Below, piece after piece: positions 18,322-26,803 of a stretch of 64,000 bases of DNA (the first letter of the stretch is position 1; every line of letters begins with the position of its first letter). The notes beneath the pieces are model-generated. The model was given only the letters and a program-made list of their open reading frames with translations. It did not search any database and was not told where the DNA came from. The position numbers and the translations under genes are program-made. Origin of the DNA: Bradyrhizobium canariense (GTDB taxonomy: Bacteria > Pseudomonadota > Alphaproteobacteria > Rhizobiales > Xanthobacteraceae); the NCBI RefSeq assembly GCF_900105125.1, contig NZ_LT629750.1, forward strand, positions 2,170,001-2,234,000. The letters are read 5' to 3'.

Positions 18322-19971
18322 TCAAGACTCATCCGATGTCAGGTTCAAGCCGCCCGACGGCGTCACCAGGCAGGTGTCCTCGTAAGCAATCGCGTGGCCC
18401 GCGATCGGCCATTGATATTCGCAACAGGCGATCATCCCTTCGCTGAGCGCATCCTGGGTGCGGCTGGTGAAGGTCAAATGCGCGAGGTTGTTCTTGCCGA
18501 GCAGATGGCCGACGTCGCGATCGTAGCCGGCGATCGGATCCGGCAGATCGACGAACAGAGGATTGCCGACCGGCCTAGACGCGGCCCCCCAAATTGCCTC
18601 GACGCCTGCGGCATGGATCGCATCGCCACGGGCGCCGACCTTGCATGCAGGTATCAATGTATCGCGCACGCCGCGCTGAAATAGCGCGTACAGTTCGCGA
18701 CCCGCGTCCGACAGCGCCAGTGTACGAGCGATGTCGGAGCAGCCGAGCAGCACGCCTTGCGGATCGAACAGGAGGCAACCGGTATCGAGCTTCAACATGT
18801 TGGCCTCCGCCGACAAAGGCGCGGCCGTCGCATTGGCCGGAAAGATCGTGCGCGCCCCGGAATGGAAATTGGTGAGGGTTTTTCCGACTCGCAGCTCTGG
18901 AGCAACCTCCAGGACGAAAGCGTGCAGCGTATCGAAATAGACTTTGTAAGCATCCATCTCGGTAACAGCGCGACCGGTATCGATGGCATTCCCCGCGAAT
19001 TCCAGAGCGCTCTCCATTGCCCGCGCGGACGCCCGGGTCGCGATGATATAAAAGGCAAGATCCGGTAGCGTATTGTGGTCGCGCCAGCGGCGCAGAAGGA
19101 TGTCAGCGGCGACCGTCTCGCGTGCGTCTAGTCCAAGGCTCGCAAACAGGCCAAAGCCGATATCGTCCATTTCGCAGGCCACGCGCCCGGTGGCGCAAAT
19201 ATCCGTGAAGGCTGCCCGAGACGACGAAAAGGTCTTTCCAGAGCCACCCGTTCCGGCTTCCACCACCCAGGCGCTCCCGCCCGGAATATAAAACGCCGCA
19301 AGCGGTGCGCGCTTGGCCCGCATCGGCACGCCCGCGACCTCCTGAATGTTCAGCCTTGTGGTCAGCACCAGCGCGTCGATGCCCTCAGCCGAAAGCAAGC
19401 GATCGAGCGCCGCCAAGCGATCTTGTTCGGGGACGTCAAGGTACGGCGTGATGCGATCGCGCACCGGCGAACGTGTCAGCAACCGCTGTGCGGCACGACC
19501 AGCCGAAGGGCGCCACGCCGCAAGCATCTCAGCGGTAGCCGCGGCCGAGACCTGCCGGAGCGTGACGGGTCCAGCATCGAATACTTCTTCATGTGAGACC
19601 GTGAAGGTGCGGGCAAGGTCGGTCGCCACCGTCATGGGCAATTTGGCATCGATCTGCAACGCGCGCTCGCCCTGCGCGAGATTGCAGATCGCATCGCTCA
19701 GCGTCGCATACACAGGCCCGTGCAGCGTCGGTTCGAAGGTGAAGTACGGCCGGTAAAACACCTGTCCGATCGTCGGTGGCAGCATTGCCGCGCTGGCGTT
19801 GCCGTGCTCGACATGAACGAACAACGCGGTGCGCCGGCCGCCGGCCTCAAGAATAAATGGCGTCACCGATTTCGCGTTATCGAATGAACGCACCGGCATC
19901 AGAAAGCGGTCGCGCAGTCCGCATTCGAACTCCTGCTCGATATACGACCAGTCGGCGTGAAGGCTCATCAT
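18322..19971 (-). CDS. M24 (pita-bread) metallopeptidase-fold protein with N-terminal extension
   Basis: 549 residues. The last ~350 residues match the creatinase/Xaa-Pro aminopeptidase fold. All five metal ligands can be placed: D396 (LDTG), D413 (CSDIART), H489 (DVGHLLG), E518 (CCEYQWP) and E531 (YEDT). The first two Asp are 17 residues apart rather than the more common 11, and the N-terminal ~190 residues are not the usual M24 partner domain that I recognise. The fold also serves non-peptidase reactions (creatinase, the DMSP lyase DddP), so a lyase or amidohydrolase role is open. It is the last gene of the long cluster; its ATG overlaps the ferredoxin TGA (19968-19971). Confidence 0.75.
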   Translation of the reverse strand: MMSLHADWSYIEQEFECGLRDRFLMPVRSFDNAKSVTPFILEAGGRRTALFVHVEHGNASAAMLPPTIGQVFYRPYFTFEPTLHGPVYATLSDAICNLAQGERALQIDAKLPMTVATDLARTFTVSHEEVFDAGPVTLRQVSAAATAEMLAAWRPSAGRAAQRLLTRSPVRDRITPYLDVPEQDRLAALDRLLSAEGIDALVLTTRLNIQEVAGVPMRAKRAPLAAFYIPGGSAWVVEAGTGGSGKTFSSSRAAFTDICATGRVACEMDDIGFGLFASLGLDARETVAADILLRRWRDHNTLPDLAFYIIATRASARAMESALEFAGNAIDTGRAVTEMDAYKVYFDTLHAFVLEVAPELRVGKTLTNFHSGARTIFPANATAAPLSAEANMLKLDTGCLLFDPQGVLLGCSDIARTLALSDAGRELYALFQRGVRDTLIPACKVGARGDAIHAAGVEAIWGAASRPVGNPLFVDLPDPIAGYDRDVGHLLGKNNLAHLTFTSRTQDALSEGMIACCEYQWPIAGHAIAYEDTCLVTPSGGLNLTSDES

Positions 19972-20336
19972 GCTGAGGCGCAGTCAACCGACGGATCGCC
20001 GTCGATGTCGTCAAAATCGAACCGGGCGTTGCGGGCCATGCTGAGATCGACCACGGTGTCTGCGACCAGCAGATCGCGGCGAATCGGTTCGATCACCATG
20101 CCGTCGGTAACGGGAACGACGCACGCGGTTTCAATCTTGCCGTTGGCGCGTACGACACAGCAGGCGCACATGCCCCGCCGACAGGACAAATAATAGCCTA
20201 TGCTCGAATCGATATGCCGCGCCACATATTGCAGGGCACTGCTGATGCTGGTCGGACCGAAATCGGGAAGCTCGAACGTATCGCGCCGCGCCTCGACGGA
20301 ATTTCCGACCTGCTCACGCACGATGGTGATCTTCAT
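19968..20336 (-). CDS. 2Fe-2S ferredoxin-domain protein, SdhB N-terminal-like
   Basis: 122 residues from the ATG at 20336, which is inside a longer frame but gives the family start MKITIVREQ. The sequence has the plant-type cluster motif CRRGMCACC with a later Cys in KIETAC. It resembles only the N-terminal ferredoxin domain of succinate dehydrogenase/fumarate reductase iron-sulfur subunits; the 4Fe-4S/3Fe-4S half is missing. It lies 10 bases after the flavoprotein gene, so it probably carries electrons to or from that flavoprotein. No membrane anchor subunit is near, so the pair is likely soluble. Confidence 0.75.
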   Translation of the reverse strand: MKITIVREQVGNSVEARRDTFELPDFGPTSISSALQYVARHIDSSIGYYLSCRRGMCACCVVRANGKIETACVVPVTDGMVIEPIRRDLLVADTVVDLSMARNARFDFDDIDGDPSVDCASA

Positions 20337-20346
20337 AGGGTGATCC

Positions 20347-22104
20347 TCATGCCACGGTCTTGACAACCGGCGCCGCCGGTTGCGCCCTTCCCTGCACTGG
20401 CACGAACCGATGCACGGGCGCGCCATCCACCGATGACAGCACGCTGTTGGACGCGAACTGGGCGTCCGGTGCCGGAAAATCGGTGCGGAAATGTGCGCCA
20501 CGGCTTTCACGCCGCGACAGCGCGGACAATGCGATCGATTCGGCCGTGAGTGCGGCGCTGCGGGTCTCAAGGGCGTCAATCCAGCCGCGGTTGTAGGGCC
20601 GGTCGGTGCTGGGAGAAACCAGTCGCGGCAACTCCTGCGTCCGGATCGTTCTTATTTCTTCCAGCGCGGCGGCGAGGTCATCTCCATTCCGCACCACGTT
20701 AACCGCGCTTTTAGTGAGCGCCTGAATGCGGCTCCTCACCTCATGCGGCGCAATACCCTGGCGCAGTGCGAGCGGGCGCTCGATGCGCTCGACGACATTG
20801 CCCCAGACATCGGGCGGTACCCACGCGCCAGAAGCTCGCGCGCGGATCGCGGCGGCACGCCCGGTGCGCCGTCCCTGCACAAGGAACTGACTGCAAGCAT
20901 TGCCCGACAGGCGATTGGCTCCGTGCACCCCGCCTGCCACTTCGCCGCAGGCGAACAGACCCGGCACGCGACTTTCGCCGACGGCATCGGTGCGCACGCC
21001 GCCCATGTGGAAATGGCTCGCAGGTGCGACCTCGACGGCATAGCCTTGCCGAATACGCTCGACCAGCGGCGCGAAATCGAAACCTTCCCAGGTCCAGTTC
21101 GCGTGCAACAGCGGTTTTCCATACCACTGCGGCAGGAAGTCGAGGATGTCGCGCGGAAGATGCGCCCACGACATGAACACACCTCCATTGGGCCCACCGC
21201 GGCCTTCCAGCACCTCGCGCACACACGCAATGGAGATGATGTCGCGCGTCGATATTTCCATGCGCTCGGGATCGTAGCGCGCCATGAAACGTTCGCCGTA
21301 GCGATTAAGCAGCCAGGCCCTCGTCCCGCTCTGCGGGCCGATGATCCACGGGAATTGAATGCCTCGCCACAACGGCGGGTCGACAAGACAACATGGCAGA
21401 AATTGCACCATCTCCATGTCGATCAACTCGGCGCCAGCTTCGAACGCCATACGATAGCCGTCGCCGACCAATTCTTCCGGCGCCGTGGTGATGGGATAGG
21501 ACATGGCGCCGCCACCGGTGGCGAGTACGACCGATGTTGCTTCCACACCGGACGGAATGCCGCTGCGCAAATCAATACCCGCAATGCCTGCTGCAGTTCC
21601 GTCGGCGCCGACCAGGATGTCGGTCGCATAAAACTCGTCACGAAACCGCACGCCGGCCTTCATCGCATTCCGGGTCAGTATCTGCAGCATCTGCATGCCC
21701 GAAACGAGAACACCTCGCGGGTGGCGGTGTCCGGGCGCGTGACCAATGCCGGCGACCTTCAGGCCGGCGTCGAGCAACAGACCAAGTTCGGCGCCGACAC
21801 CCTCGACCATGGCCTGCGCCAGGATGGGATCGTTTATGTTTGCGCCGCCGGCCAGCGTATCTTCGTAGAAACGCTCGATACTGTCAGCGGTATCGCCCGC
21901 AAGACCGAGCCGCTTAATGGTTGAGCCGTCGACCGAGATATCGCCGGTAATGGTCGCAGTCGCGCCGGAGCGGCCGACCTGTCCTTTGGTGAGCACGACG
22001 ACGCTGGCGCCCTGGATCGCGGCTTCCGTGGCGGCAAGCAAACCGGCGGCGCCGCTGCCGAGCACGGCGACATCGACGCGCTTTAGGGCGGGATGTGCGC
22101 TCAT
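20347..22104 (-). CDS. Fumarate reductase/succinate dehydrogenase-type FAD flavoprotein
   Basis: 585 residues. FAD-binding GSGAAGLLAATEAA near 15-30; family signatures HFHMGGVRTD, GEVAGGVHGANRLSGNA and SRGAHFRTDFP are all present. The His that binds FAD covalently in SdhA/FrdA is absent: the GRSGATATITGD stretch has Ser/Thr there, so FAD is probably non-covalent as in L-aspartate oxidase. The start at 22104 (MSAHPALKRVDVAVLG) fits the domain edge and overlaps the stop of a short upstream frame (ATGA, 22101-22104). With CoA-transferase, crotonase and SDR genes nearby it may oxidise an acyl chain or reduce a double bond. The substrate is unknown. Confidence 0.78.
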   Translation of the reverse strand: MSAHPALKRVDVAVLGSGAAGLLAATEAAIQGASVVVLTKGQVGRSGATATITGDISVDGSTIKRLGLAGDTADSIERFYEDTLAGGANINDPILAQAMVEGVGAELGLLLDAGLKVAGIGHAPGHRHPRGVLVSGMQMLQILTRNAMKAGVRFRDEFYATDILVGADGTAAGIAGIDLRSGIPSGVEATSVVLATGGGAMSYPITTAPEELVGDGYRMAFEAGAELIDMEMVQFLPCCLVDPPLWRGIQFPWIIGPQSGTRAWLLNRYGERFMARYDPERMEISTRDIISIACVREVLEGRGGPNGGVFMSWAHLPRDILDFLPQWYGKPLLHANWTWEGFDFAPLVERIRQGYAVEVAPASHFHMGGVRTDAVGESRVPGLFACGEVAGGVHGANRLSGNACSQFLVQGRRTGRAAAIRARASGAWVPPDVWGNVVERIERPLALRQGIAPHEVRSRIQALTKSAVNVVRNGDDLAAALEEIRTIRTQELPRLVSPSTDRPYNRGWIDALETRSAALTAESIALSALSRRESRGAHFRTDFPAPDAQFASNSVLSSVDGAPVHRFVPVQGRAQPAAPVVKTVA

Positions 22105-22259
22105 CGCGCGGCCGCCGGCAAATCGCGGGCGTTGCCGAGCGCGCACAGGTTGCGCAGCCGCGCCGGCACCGGGCGCGCCCGGGCATTCCCTAGTTCGTCC
22201 TCTGCGCATTCGGTGAATTTGTTGTCCATCATGGCCTCGCTCATGGGTACATCGGGCAT
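22101..22259 (-). pseudogene. Possible MmgE/PrpD C-terminal remnant
   Basis: A 52-codon frame between the crotonase and flavoprotein genes. It starts MPDVPMSEAMMDNKF and continues TECAEDELGNARARP, then ARLRNL and ARDLPA. The pattern M-S-x-x-x-x-x-x-K-F-x-x-C-A followed by a helix ending in DLPA resembles the tail of MmgE/PrpD (2-methylcitrate dehydratase) family proteins. Only this tail is present, and its TGA overlaps the next ATG. It may be the scar of a deleted dehydratase gene, or a small real protein. Confidence 0.33.
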
Positions 22260-22278
22260 GGCATGCGCGGGACCGAAC

Positions 22279-23010
22279 TCATGACGTCGCTCCCTGGCGC
22301 GGACGGCTGGCATAATCCGCGATACGTTCACGCAATCCGGGCTTCGCCGCCGACCGCACCAATGCCGCCAGGTCGGCATCGCGCAGATCGGCGCGGCTGG
22401 CACGATGAAGCGCCGCGATCGTGCGCTGGTCGACCTTTGGCTCCAGCAATTGCGCCGCGAGCCAGGCCTCGCGATCCTCGGGCTCTACGATGTCGGTTGT
22501 CAGGCCCGCCACAAGGGCTTGCTGCGCCGAAATCTCGGTACCCTCCGTCAACCAACGTCGCGCAAGATCCTCGCCGACCCGTGCGGCAAGGCGACGCGTG
22601 CCAAGCACGATGCCAAAGCCGGCACCCGGAAAGCGAAACCGGGTCGCCGAGCAAGCCACGCGGATGTCGCACGCGGCCGCCATGTCGGCGCCGGCGCCCC
22701 AGGTCCGGCCGGCCGCAATCGCGACGGTGCGAACAGGTGCGTGCCAGAGCAGCGCCAACAGCAACTCGATGCGTACAAAACGATACAACAGGTCTCCGTC
22801 GCTTTGCCGATCGAGCCCGTCGAGATCGAAACCGGTGCAGAAATGCTTGCCCTCGCCGCGCAAGATCACGGTGTGAACGGCAGGATCGCACCAGGTTCGC
22901 GGCAGCACGTCCAGCAGTCGCTCAACAAGGTCGCTCGCCAACGCGTTGCCGCGGGCGGCGCGCTGCAGGGTGACGATGGCGAGGCCAGATGTGATGGTGA
23001 GTTCCAGCAT
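22279..23010 (-). CDS. Enoyl-CoA hydratase/isomerase (crotonase) family protein, atypical active site
   Basis: 243 residues with both oxyanion-hole segments (KHFCTGFDL near 58 and GRTWGAGADMAA near 104). Both catalytic glutamates of true hydratases seem absent: the usual P-E-x-x-x-G reads PGAGFG near 130, and the second position reads LARRW. It may therefore act as an isomerase, hydrolase, decarboxylase or lyase on a CoA ester. It lies six bases after the C-S lyase gene and in the same run as a CoA-transferase. Confidence 0.8.
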   Translation of the reverse strand: MLELTITSGLAIVTLQRAARGNALASDLVERLLDVLPRTWCDPAVHTVILRGEGKHFCTGFDLDGLDRQSDGDLLYRFVRIELLLALLWHAPVRTVAIAAGRTWGAGADMAAACDIRVACSATRFRFPGAGFGIVLGTRRLAARVGEDLARRWLTEGTEISAQQALVAGLTTDIVEPEDREAWLAAQLLEPKVDQRTIAALHRASRADLRDADLAALVRSAAKPGLRERIADYASRPRQGATS

Positions 23011-23016
23011 CTTCGT

Positions 23017-24207
23017 TCAACCGGCTTCGGCAAATGTTGCGGCGGCAGCCTGCAGATCAGCGAGAAGATCCTCAACATCTTCAAGGCCGGCATGAAAACG
23101 CACCAGGGGGCCTGCCGGATTGGGCGAGGCCGTGCGCAACGTCGCCCACGGTTCGGGGCGTGCGAGGCTTTCGAAACCGCCCCATGAAGAGCCAAGCCCG
23201 AACAGATTCAGCCGATCGAGGAATTTCTCAATTACCGGTTCGCCGACGCCGCCGAACTCGACCGAGAACAGGCCGCAGGCTCCGGAAAAGTCGCGGCGCC
23301 ACAACGCATGGGTCGAATGATTTTCCAGCGCTGGAAAATAGACGCGCTTTACCCACGGCTGAGCGACAAACCAGTCTGCCAGTATACGGGCGTTGCGCTC
23401 GTGCTCGCTGAGACGCACCCCGAGTGTCCGCAGGCCGCGCAGCACCAGATAGGCATCCTCCGGAGAGCAGGCCGCGCCCATCAATTCCGCCATGCCGTCA
23501 AGCGCCGGCCATGCCGCTTCGTTGGTGACGACCGCACCCAGCAGCACGTCCGAGTGGCCGGCGAGATATTTTGTAGCCGACAGGATCGAGACGTCGGCGC
23601 CGAGGGTCAGGGGATGGTACGTCCAGCCCGATCCCCATGTGCTGTCAACCGCAACTGCAATGCCACGGGCGTGCGCAATGGCTCCCAGTCTCGGCAAATC
23701 GGCGATTTCGAACAGCGAAGAGCCCGGACATTCCAGATAGACCAGTTTCGTCTGCGGCCGCAGGAAGGATTCCAGATCAGTGCCATCGGCGGGAAAGAAG
23801 TCGTAAGCGATGCCGTAAGTGGCGAGAAAATTCTTTGCAAAGCGGCGCACCGGCCCATACACGCCATCTGAAATCGCGACATGATCGCCGGGCTTGAGAT
23901 AGCTCAGAAACACCAACGCATTGGCCGCAAGTCCCGACGCGGTGAGCCGCGCGCCGTGGCCATGTTCGAGATCGGTCAAGGCGTCCTCAAGAGCGAATCC
24001 GGTGTCGGTGCCCCGGCGGCCGTAAGTTTGCACGCGGTGTCCCGCCGCGCGTTCGGCTTCAGCGCCGCGCATGTTGGCGACGGTCCGGTGCAGGATCGTG
24101 CTGGCGCGCACGATCGGCGGATTGACCGGCCCTTTCGACCTCGCATCCGGTCGCCCGCCGTGAACCAGGCGGGACTTCGGTCGCAGGCGGGGCGGGTCGC
24201 CGATCAT
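23017..24207 (-). CDS. Cystathionine beta-lyase-like PLP enzyme
   Basis: 396 residues of the Cys/Met metabolism PLP family. The PLP lysine is K213 in SATKYLAGHSD and the pyridine-N Asp is D188 in VAVDST. YGRRGTDTGFALEDAL near 62-77 is typical of MetC-type beta-lyases. The reaction expected is beta-elimination, giving pyruvate, ammonia and a thiol. Inside a catabolic operon it may cleave a C-S bond of an imported S-substituted amino acid rather than make methionine. RidA beside it would handle the aminoacrylate formed; this is inference. Its ATG overlaps the stop of the CoA-transferase gene (24204-24207). Confidence 0.84.
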   Translation of the reverse strand: MIGDPPRLRPKSRLVHGGRPDARSKGPVNPPIVRASTILHRTVANMRGAEAERAAGHRVQTYGRRGTDTGFALEDALTDLEHGHGARLTASGLAANALVFLSYLKPGDHVAISDGVYGPVRRFAKNFLATYGIAYDFFPADGTDLESFLRPQTKLVYLECPGSSLFEIADLPRLGAIAHARGIAVAVDSTWGSGWTYHPLTLGADVSILSATKYLAGHSDVLLGAVVTNEAAWPALDGMAELMGAACSPEDAYLVLRGLRTLGVRLSEHERNARILADWFVAQPWVKRVYFPALENHSTHALWRRDFSGACGLFSVEFGGVGEPVIEKFLDRLNLFGLGSSWGGFESLARPEPWATLRTASPNPAGPLVRFHAGLEDVEDLLADLQAAAATFAEAG

Positions 24208-25382
24208 CGCGCGCGACCGACCGGCAGCGCCGCTACGGCCGCCCGCGGCTCGACGAGTTCTGCCAGCACTTCGTCGGTGTGCTCACCGAGTGCCGGCGGC
24301 CGGCGATAGACCTGGCCACCTTCGCCGTTGTAACGGATCGGGGCCGTGAACGCGCGGGTCTCTGCGCCCCCCGGCAAGGTCATCGGCTGTACCCAGCCAT
24401 AGTGCTGGACCTGCGGATCAGCGAGCGCCTGGGAATAAGTGTTGATCGGTGCGCACGGCACGCCGGCCTCGATCATGTGCGCAAGACAGGCCTCTGCCGT
24501 CAGTGTCTCGAACGTATCTTCCAGCAGATCCCTGAGCACAGCTTGATTTTTCGCCCGCAAGACTGGCGTCGCAAAACGGGGGTCGCCGATCAATTCGTTG
24601 CGTCCGATCGCCTCACAGGCGCGCCGGTATAATTCATTGTTTCCTGCCGCCATGACAAAATAACCGTTTGCGCAGCGGAACGCCTGATAGGGCGCGTTGC
24701 GTGGATGCGCCGAGCCAAGCTTTTGAGGGTCGATCCCGGTGCCGAAATATTCACTCACCTGCAGCGCCGCGATGCCGAGAGTGGTACCGAGCATCGGCAC
24801 ATCGATGTGACCGCCGCCCTGCCCGTTCGCAACCTTGCGAAGGGCGCAGACAACGGCATAGGCGGCATACAATCCGGCAGCGAAATCGCTGATAGGCACG
24901 CCGCATTTCACCGGTGCGCCGTCGGGCTCTCCGGTGACGCTCATGACGCCGCCGATGGCCTGGATCGAAACGTCGAAGCCGCCCTCGTTGGCGCGCGGCC
25001 CCTCCTGCCCGAACGCGGAAATTGAACAATAAACCAGCGAGGGCGCCAACACTTTCAGGGCCTCGAATCCAAGCCCGAGGCGGTTCATGGCACCGGGGCG
25101 AAAGTTTTCGATGACGACGTCGGCACCGACACACAGCGCCCGGGCATGTGCGAGGTGCTCGGGGTTCTTCAGATCGAGTACGACCGACCTTTTGTTGCGG
25201 TTGAGCGAGGCAAAATTTTCGGAATAACCGTCGGTCTGCGGCGGCCACTGACGCATGCCGTCGCCCTCGCGGGCTTCGATCTTGATCACGTCCGCTCCCA
25301 TATCGGCCAACAGAACGCCCGCAAAGGGACCGGCCGCGATCTGACCGAACTCGACGACGCGGATACCAGAAAGTGCTTGCAT
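24204..25382 (-). CDS. CaiB/BaiF-type (family III) CoA-transferase
   Basis: 392 residues from the ATG at 25382 (MQALSGIRVVEFGQIAAGPF), the normal family start and length; the frame runs on upstream without similarity. The catalytic Asp is D137 in EGGFDVSIQ. Family signatures VIKIEAREGD, NRNKRSVVLDLK and VVIENFRPGAMNRLG are present. It would move CoA between organic acids and so activate a carboxylate for the crotonase, SDR and flavoprotein in the same run. The donor and acceptor are unknown. Confidence 0.87.
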   Translation of the reverse strand: MQALSGIRVVEFGQIAAGPFAGVLLADMGADVIKIEAREGDGMRQWPPQTDGYSENFASLNRNKRSVVLDLKNPEHLAHARALCVGADVVIENFRPGAMNRLGLGFEALKVLAPSLVYCSISAFGQEGPRANEGGFDVSIQAIGGVMSVTGEPDGAPVKCGVPISDFAAGLYAAYAVVCALRKVANGQGGGHIDVPMLGTTLGIAALQVSEYFGTGIDPQKLGSAHPRNAPYQAFRCANGYFVMAAGNNELYRRACEAIGRNELIGDPRFATPVLRAKNQAVLRDLLEDTFETLTAEACLAHMIEAGVPCAPINTYSQALADPQVQHYGWVQPMTLPGGAETRAFTAPIRYNGEGGQVYRRPPALGEHTDEVLAELVEPRAAVAALPVGRAR

Positions 25383-25423
25383 GGAAGGTTTCACTCGATC
25401 TTGGAACGGGAAGGCGTGTGCCG

Positions 25424-26239
25424 TTAGCTGCTCTGGGATTCCATTGTGAGATGCGATGTTTCCGCCACCCCTGCGGTACGTCCACCATCGACCGGCAGCG
25501 CGACGCCAGTGATATATTTCGCTTCGTCCGAGGCCAGGAACAGCGTGGCGAACGCGATGTCGTCGGCCTCGCCGATACGTCCCATCGGAATGACCATCGA
25601 AGTACGACGCCAGTTCTGATCGAAGTTGCCGGAGGACGCGAGCGCGCCGCGCAGCATCGGCGTGTCGATCGAACCCGGGCAGATGCAGTTCACGCGAACG
25701 CCGTCGCGCGCATGCGCCAGCGCCATCGACTTCGTCAGCGAGACGATGCCGGCCTTGGTGGCGCCGTAGAATGGCTGCCACGGGCGGCCGACGATGCCGG
25801 CGTTCGAGGCGTCGTGAACGATGGCGCCGCCACCCGCTGCGATCATGTGCGGAATCACGGCCTGGCTGGCGAGAACAAGCCCCTTCAGATTGACCCCGAC
25901 CAGGAAATCGATGTCAGCCATCGTCGTGTCCATGAAAGGCCGCGTCAACGTGACGCCGGCATTGTTGACCAGCACCGTGATCGGGCCGAACCGTTCGACC
26001 GTTTCGTCCACAACGCGCTTGATGTCGGCGGGCTCCGTGACGCTGCCGGGCACGGCGTGCACCTTGTGTCCGGCACCCGAAAGCGTCGATGCCATCTTCG
26101 CAAGACCATCGGCGTCCTTGTCGATCAGGCCGATCGCGGCGCCGGCTTTTGCAAACAGCGTGGCGGTCGCGGCCCCGATGCCATTGGCAGCGCCGGTAAT
26201 CAGTACGACCTTGCCGCGCAATCTTTCAGAAATTGTCAT
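25424..26239 (-). CDS. SDR-family oxidoreductase
   Basis: 271 residues, classical short-chain dehydrogenase. NAD(P) motif TGAANGIGAATA near 15-26, NNAGVT near 92, and catalytic Ser in ASNAGIVG, then Y-x3-K in YGATKAG near 158-164. The acid after the second strand (LIDKDAD) favours NAD(H). Likely oxidises a hydroxyl group made during breakdown of the CoA-activated substrate. It is about 40 bases upstream of the CoA-transferase gene. Confidence 0.87.
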   Translation of the reverse strand: MTISERLRGKVVLITGAANGIGAATATLFAKAGAAIGLIDKDADGLAKMASTLSGAGHKVHAVPGSVTEPADIKRVVDETVERFGPITVLVNNAGVTLTRPFMDTTMADIDFLVGVNLKGLVLASQAVIPHMIAAGGGAIVHDASNAGIVGRPWQPFYGATKAGIVSLTKSMALAHARDGVRVNCICPGSIDTPMLRGALASSGNFDQNWRRTSMVIPMGRIGEADDIAFATLFLASDEAKYITGVALPVDGGRTAGVAETSHLTMESQSS

Positions 26240-26317
26240 AGCTCACCATCTCGATAGGCGGCACGCCGCCGGGGTAGACCGATGTTCGTTTTGCAGGGCG
26301 AATTCCCGCGAAGCTCA

Positions 26318-26791
26318 TCATTTGTAGAGTTCGGCCGGTGCAGCACCGGCAGGCTCGAACTGGTCGAGCCGCGAGATACCGAGCGCGATTGTAAGCGGCC
26401 AGGCTTCGATTTGAAGGATGCGAGCCGGCTTGTCGGGATCGAGATTGATATGCCGGTGTTTCACATTCGGCGGCAGATAGAACGTATCGCCCACAGCCCA
26501 GTCAAACGTTTGATCGCCGACGATTTCCCGGCCACGCCCTTCAAGCACATAGGCCGCGGCTTCGAACGTATGTTCGTGCAGACCGGATTGTCCGCCCGGC
26601 GCAATTTCGGTGATGATGGTGCCGAACGACCGCGCCTCCATGCCGGTTGACGCGTCGACCACAACGGCGTTGCGGCCCTGCGGGCTCGTGTGCCACTTGA
26701 CCTCATCGGCACGGATGATCAGTTTGCCCTTGTAATTGTAGGTTTCCGCCTGCCGGCGCATGAGGCCTTCGTAGAATGTCTCGCCACTCAT
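26318..26791 (-). CDS. Cupin-domain protein
   Basis: 157 residues. The first cupin motif reads SGLHEHTFEAAAYVLEGRG (about 75-93) with two His and a Glu metal ligand; a second motif with PPNVKHRHIN follows. The start is set at the ATG 26791 because AGGGAG lies six bases before it, while an in-frame GTG six bases upstream would overlap that site. Small cupins serve as dioxygenases, isomerases or stress-binding proteins; no function can be fixed. It follows RidA by 12 bases. Confidence 0.8.
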   Translation of the reverse strand: MSGETFYEGLMRRQAETYNYKGKLIIRADEVKWHTSPQGRNAVVVDASTGMEARSFGTIITEIAPGGQSGLHEHTFEAAAYVLEGRGREIVGDQTFDWAVGDTFYLPPNVKHRHINLDPDKPARILQIEAWPLTIALGISRLDQFEPAGAAPAELYK

Positions 26792-26803
26792 CGCCACTCC
26801 CTT

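Noticed and set aside
20491..21924. A 477-codon open frame antisense to the SdhA-like gene.
   Set aside because: No family features; the opposite strand has all flavoprotein signatures. Long antisense frames are common in GC-rich DNA.
18322..25382. Idea that the M24 protein and CoA-transferase are DddP and DddD for DMSP breakdown.
   Set aside because: The M24 protein has a different N-terminal part and length from DddP, and the CoA-transferase is a single-domain CaiB-type protein rather than the longer two-domain DddD. No DMSP-specific transporter of the BCCT type is present.
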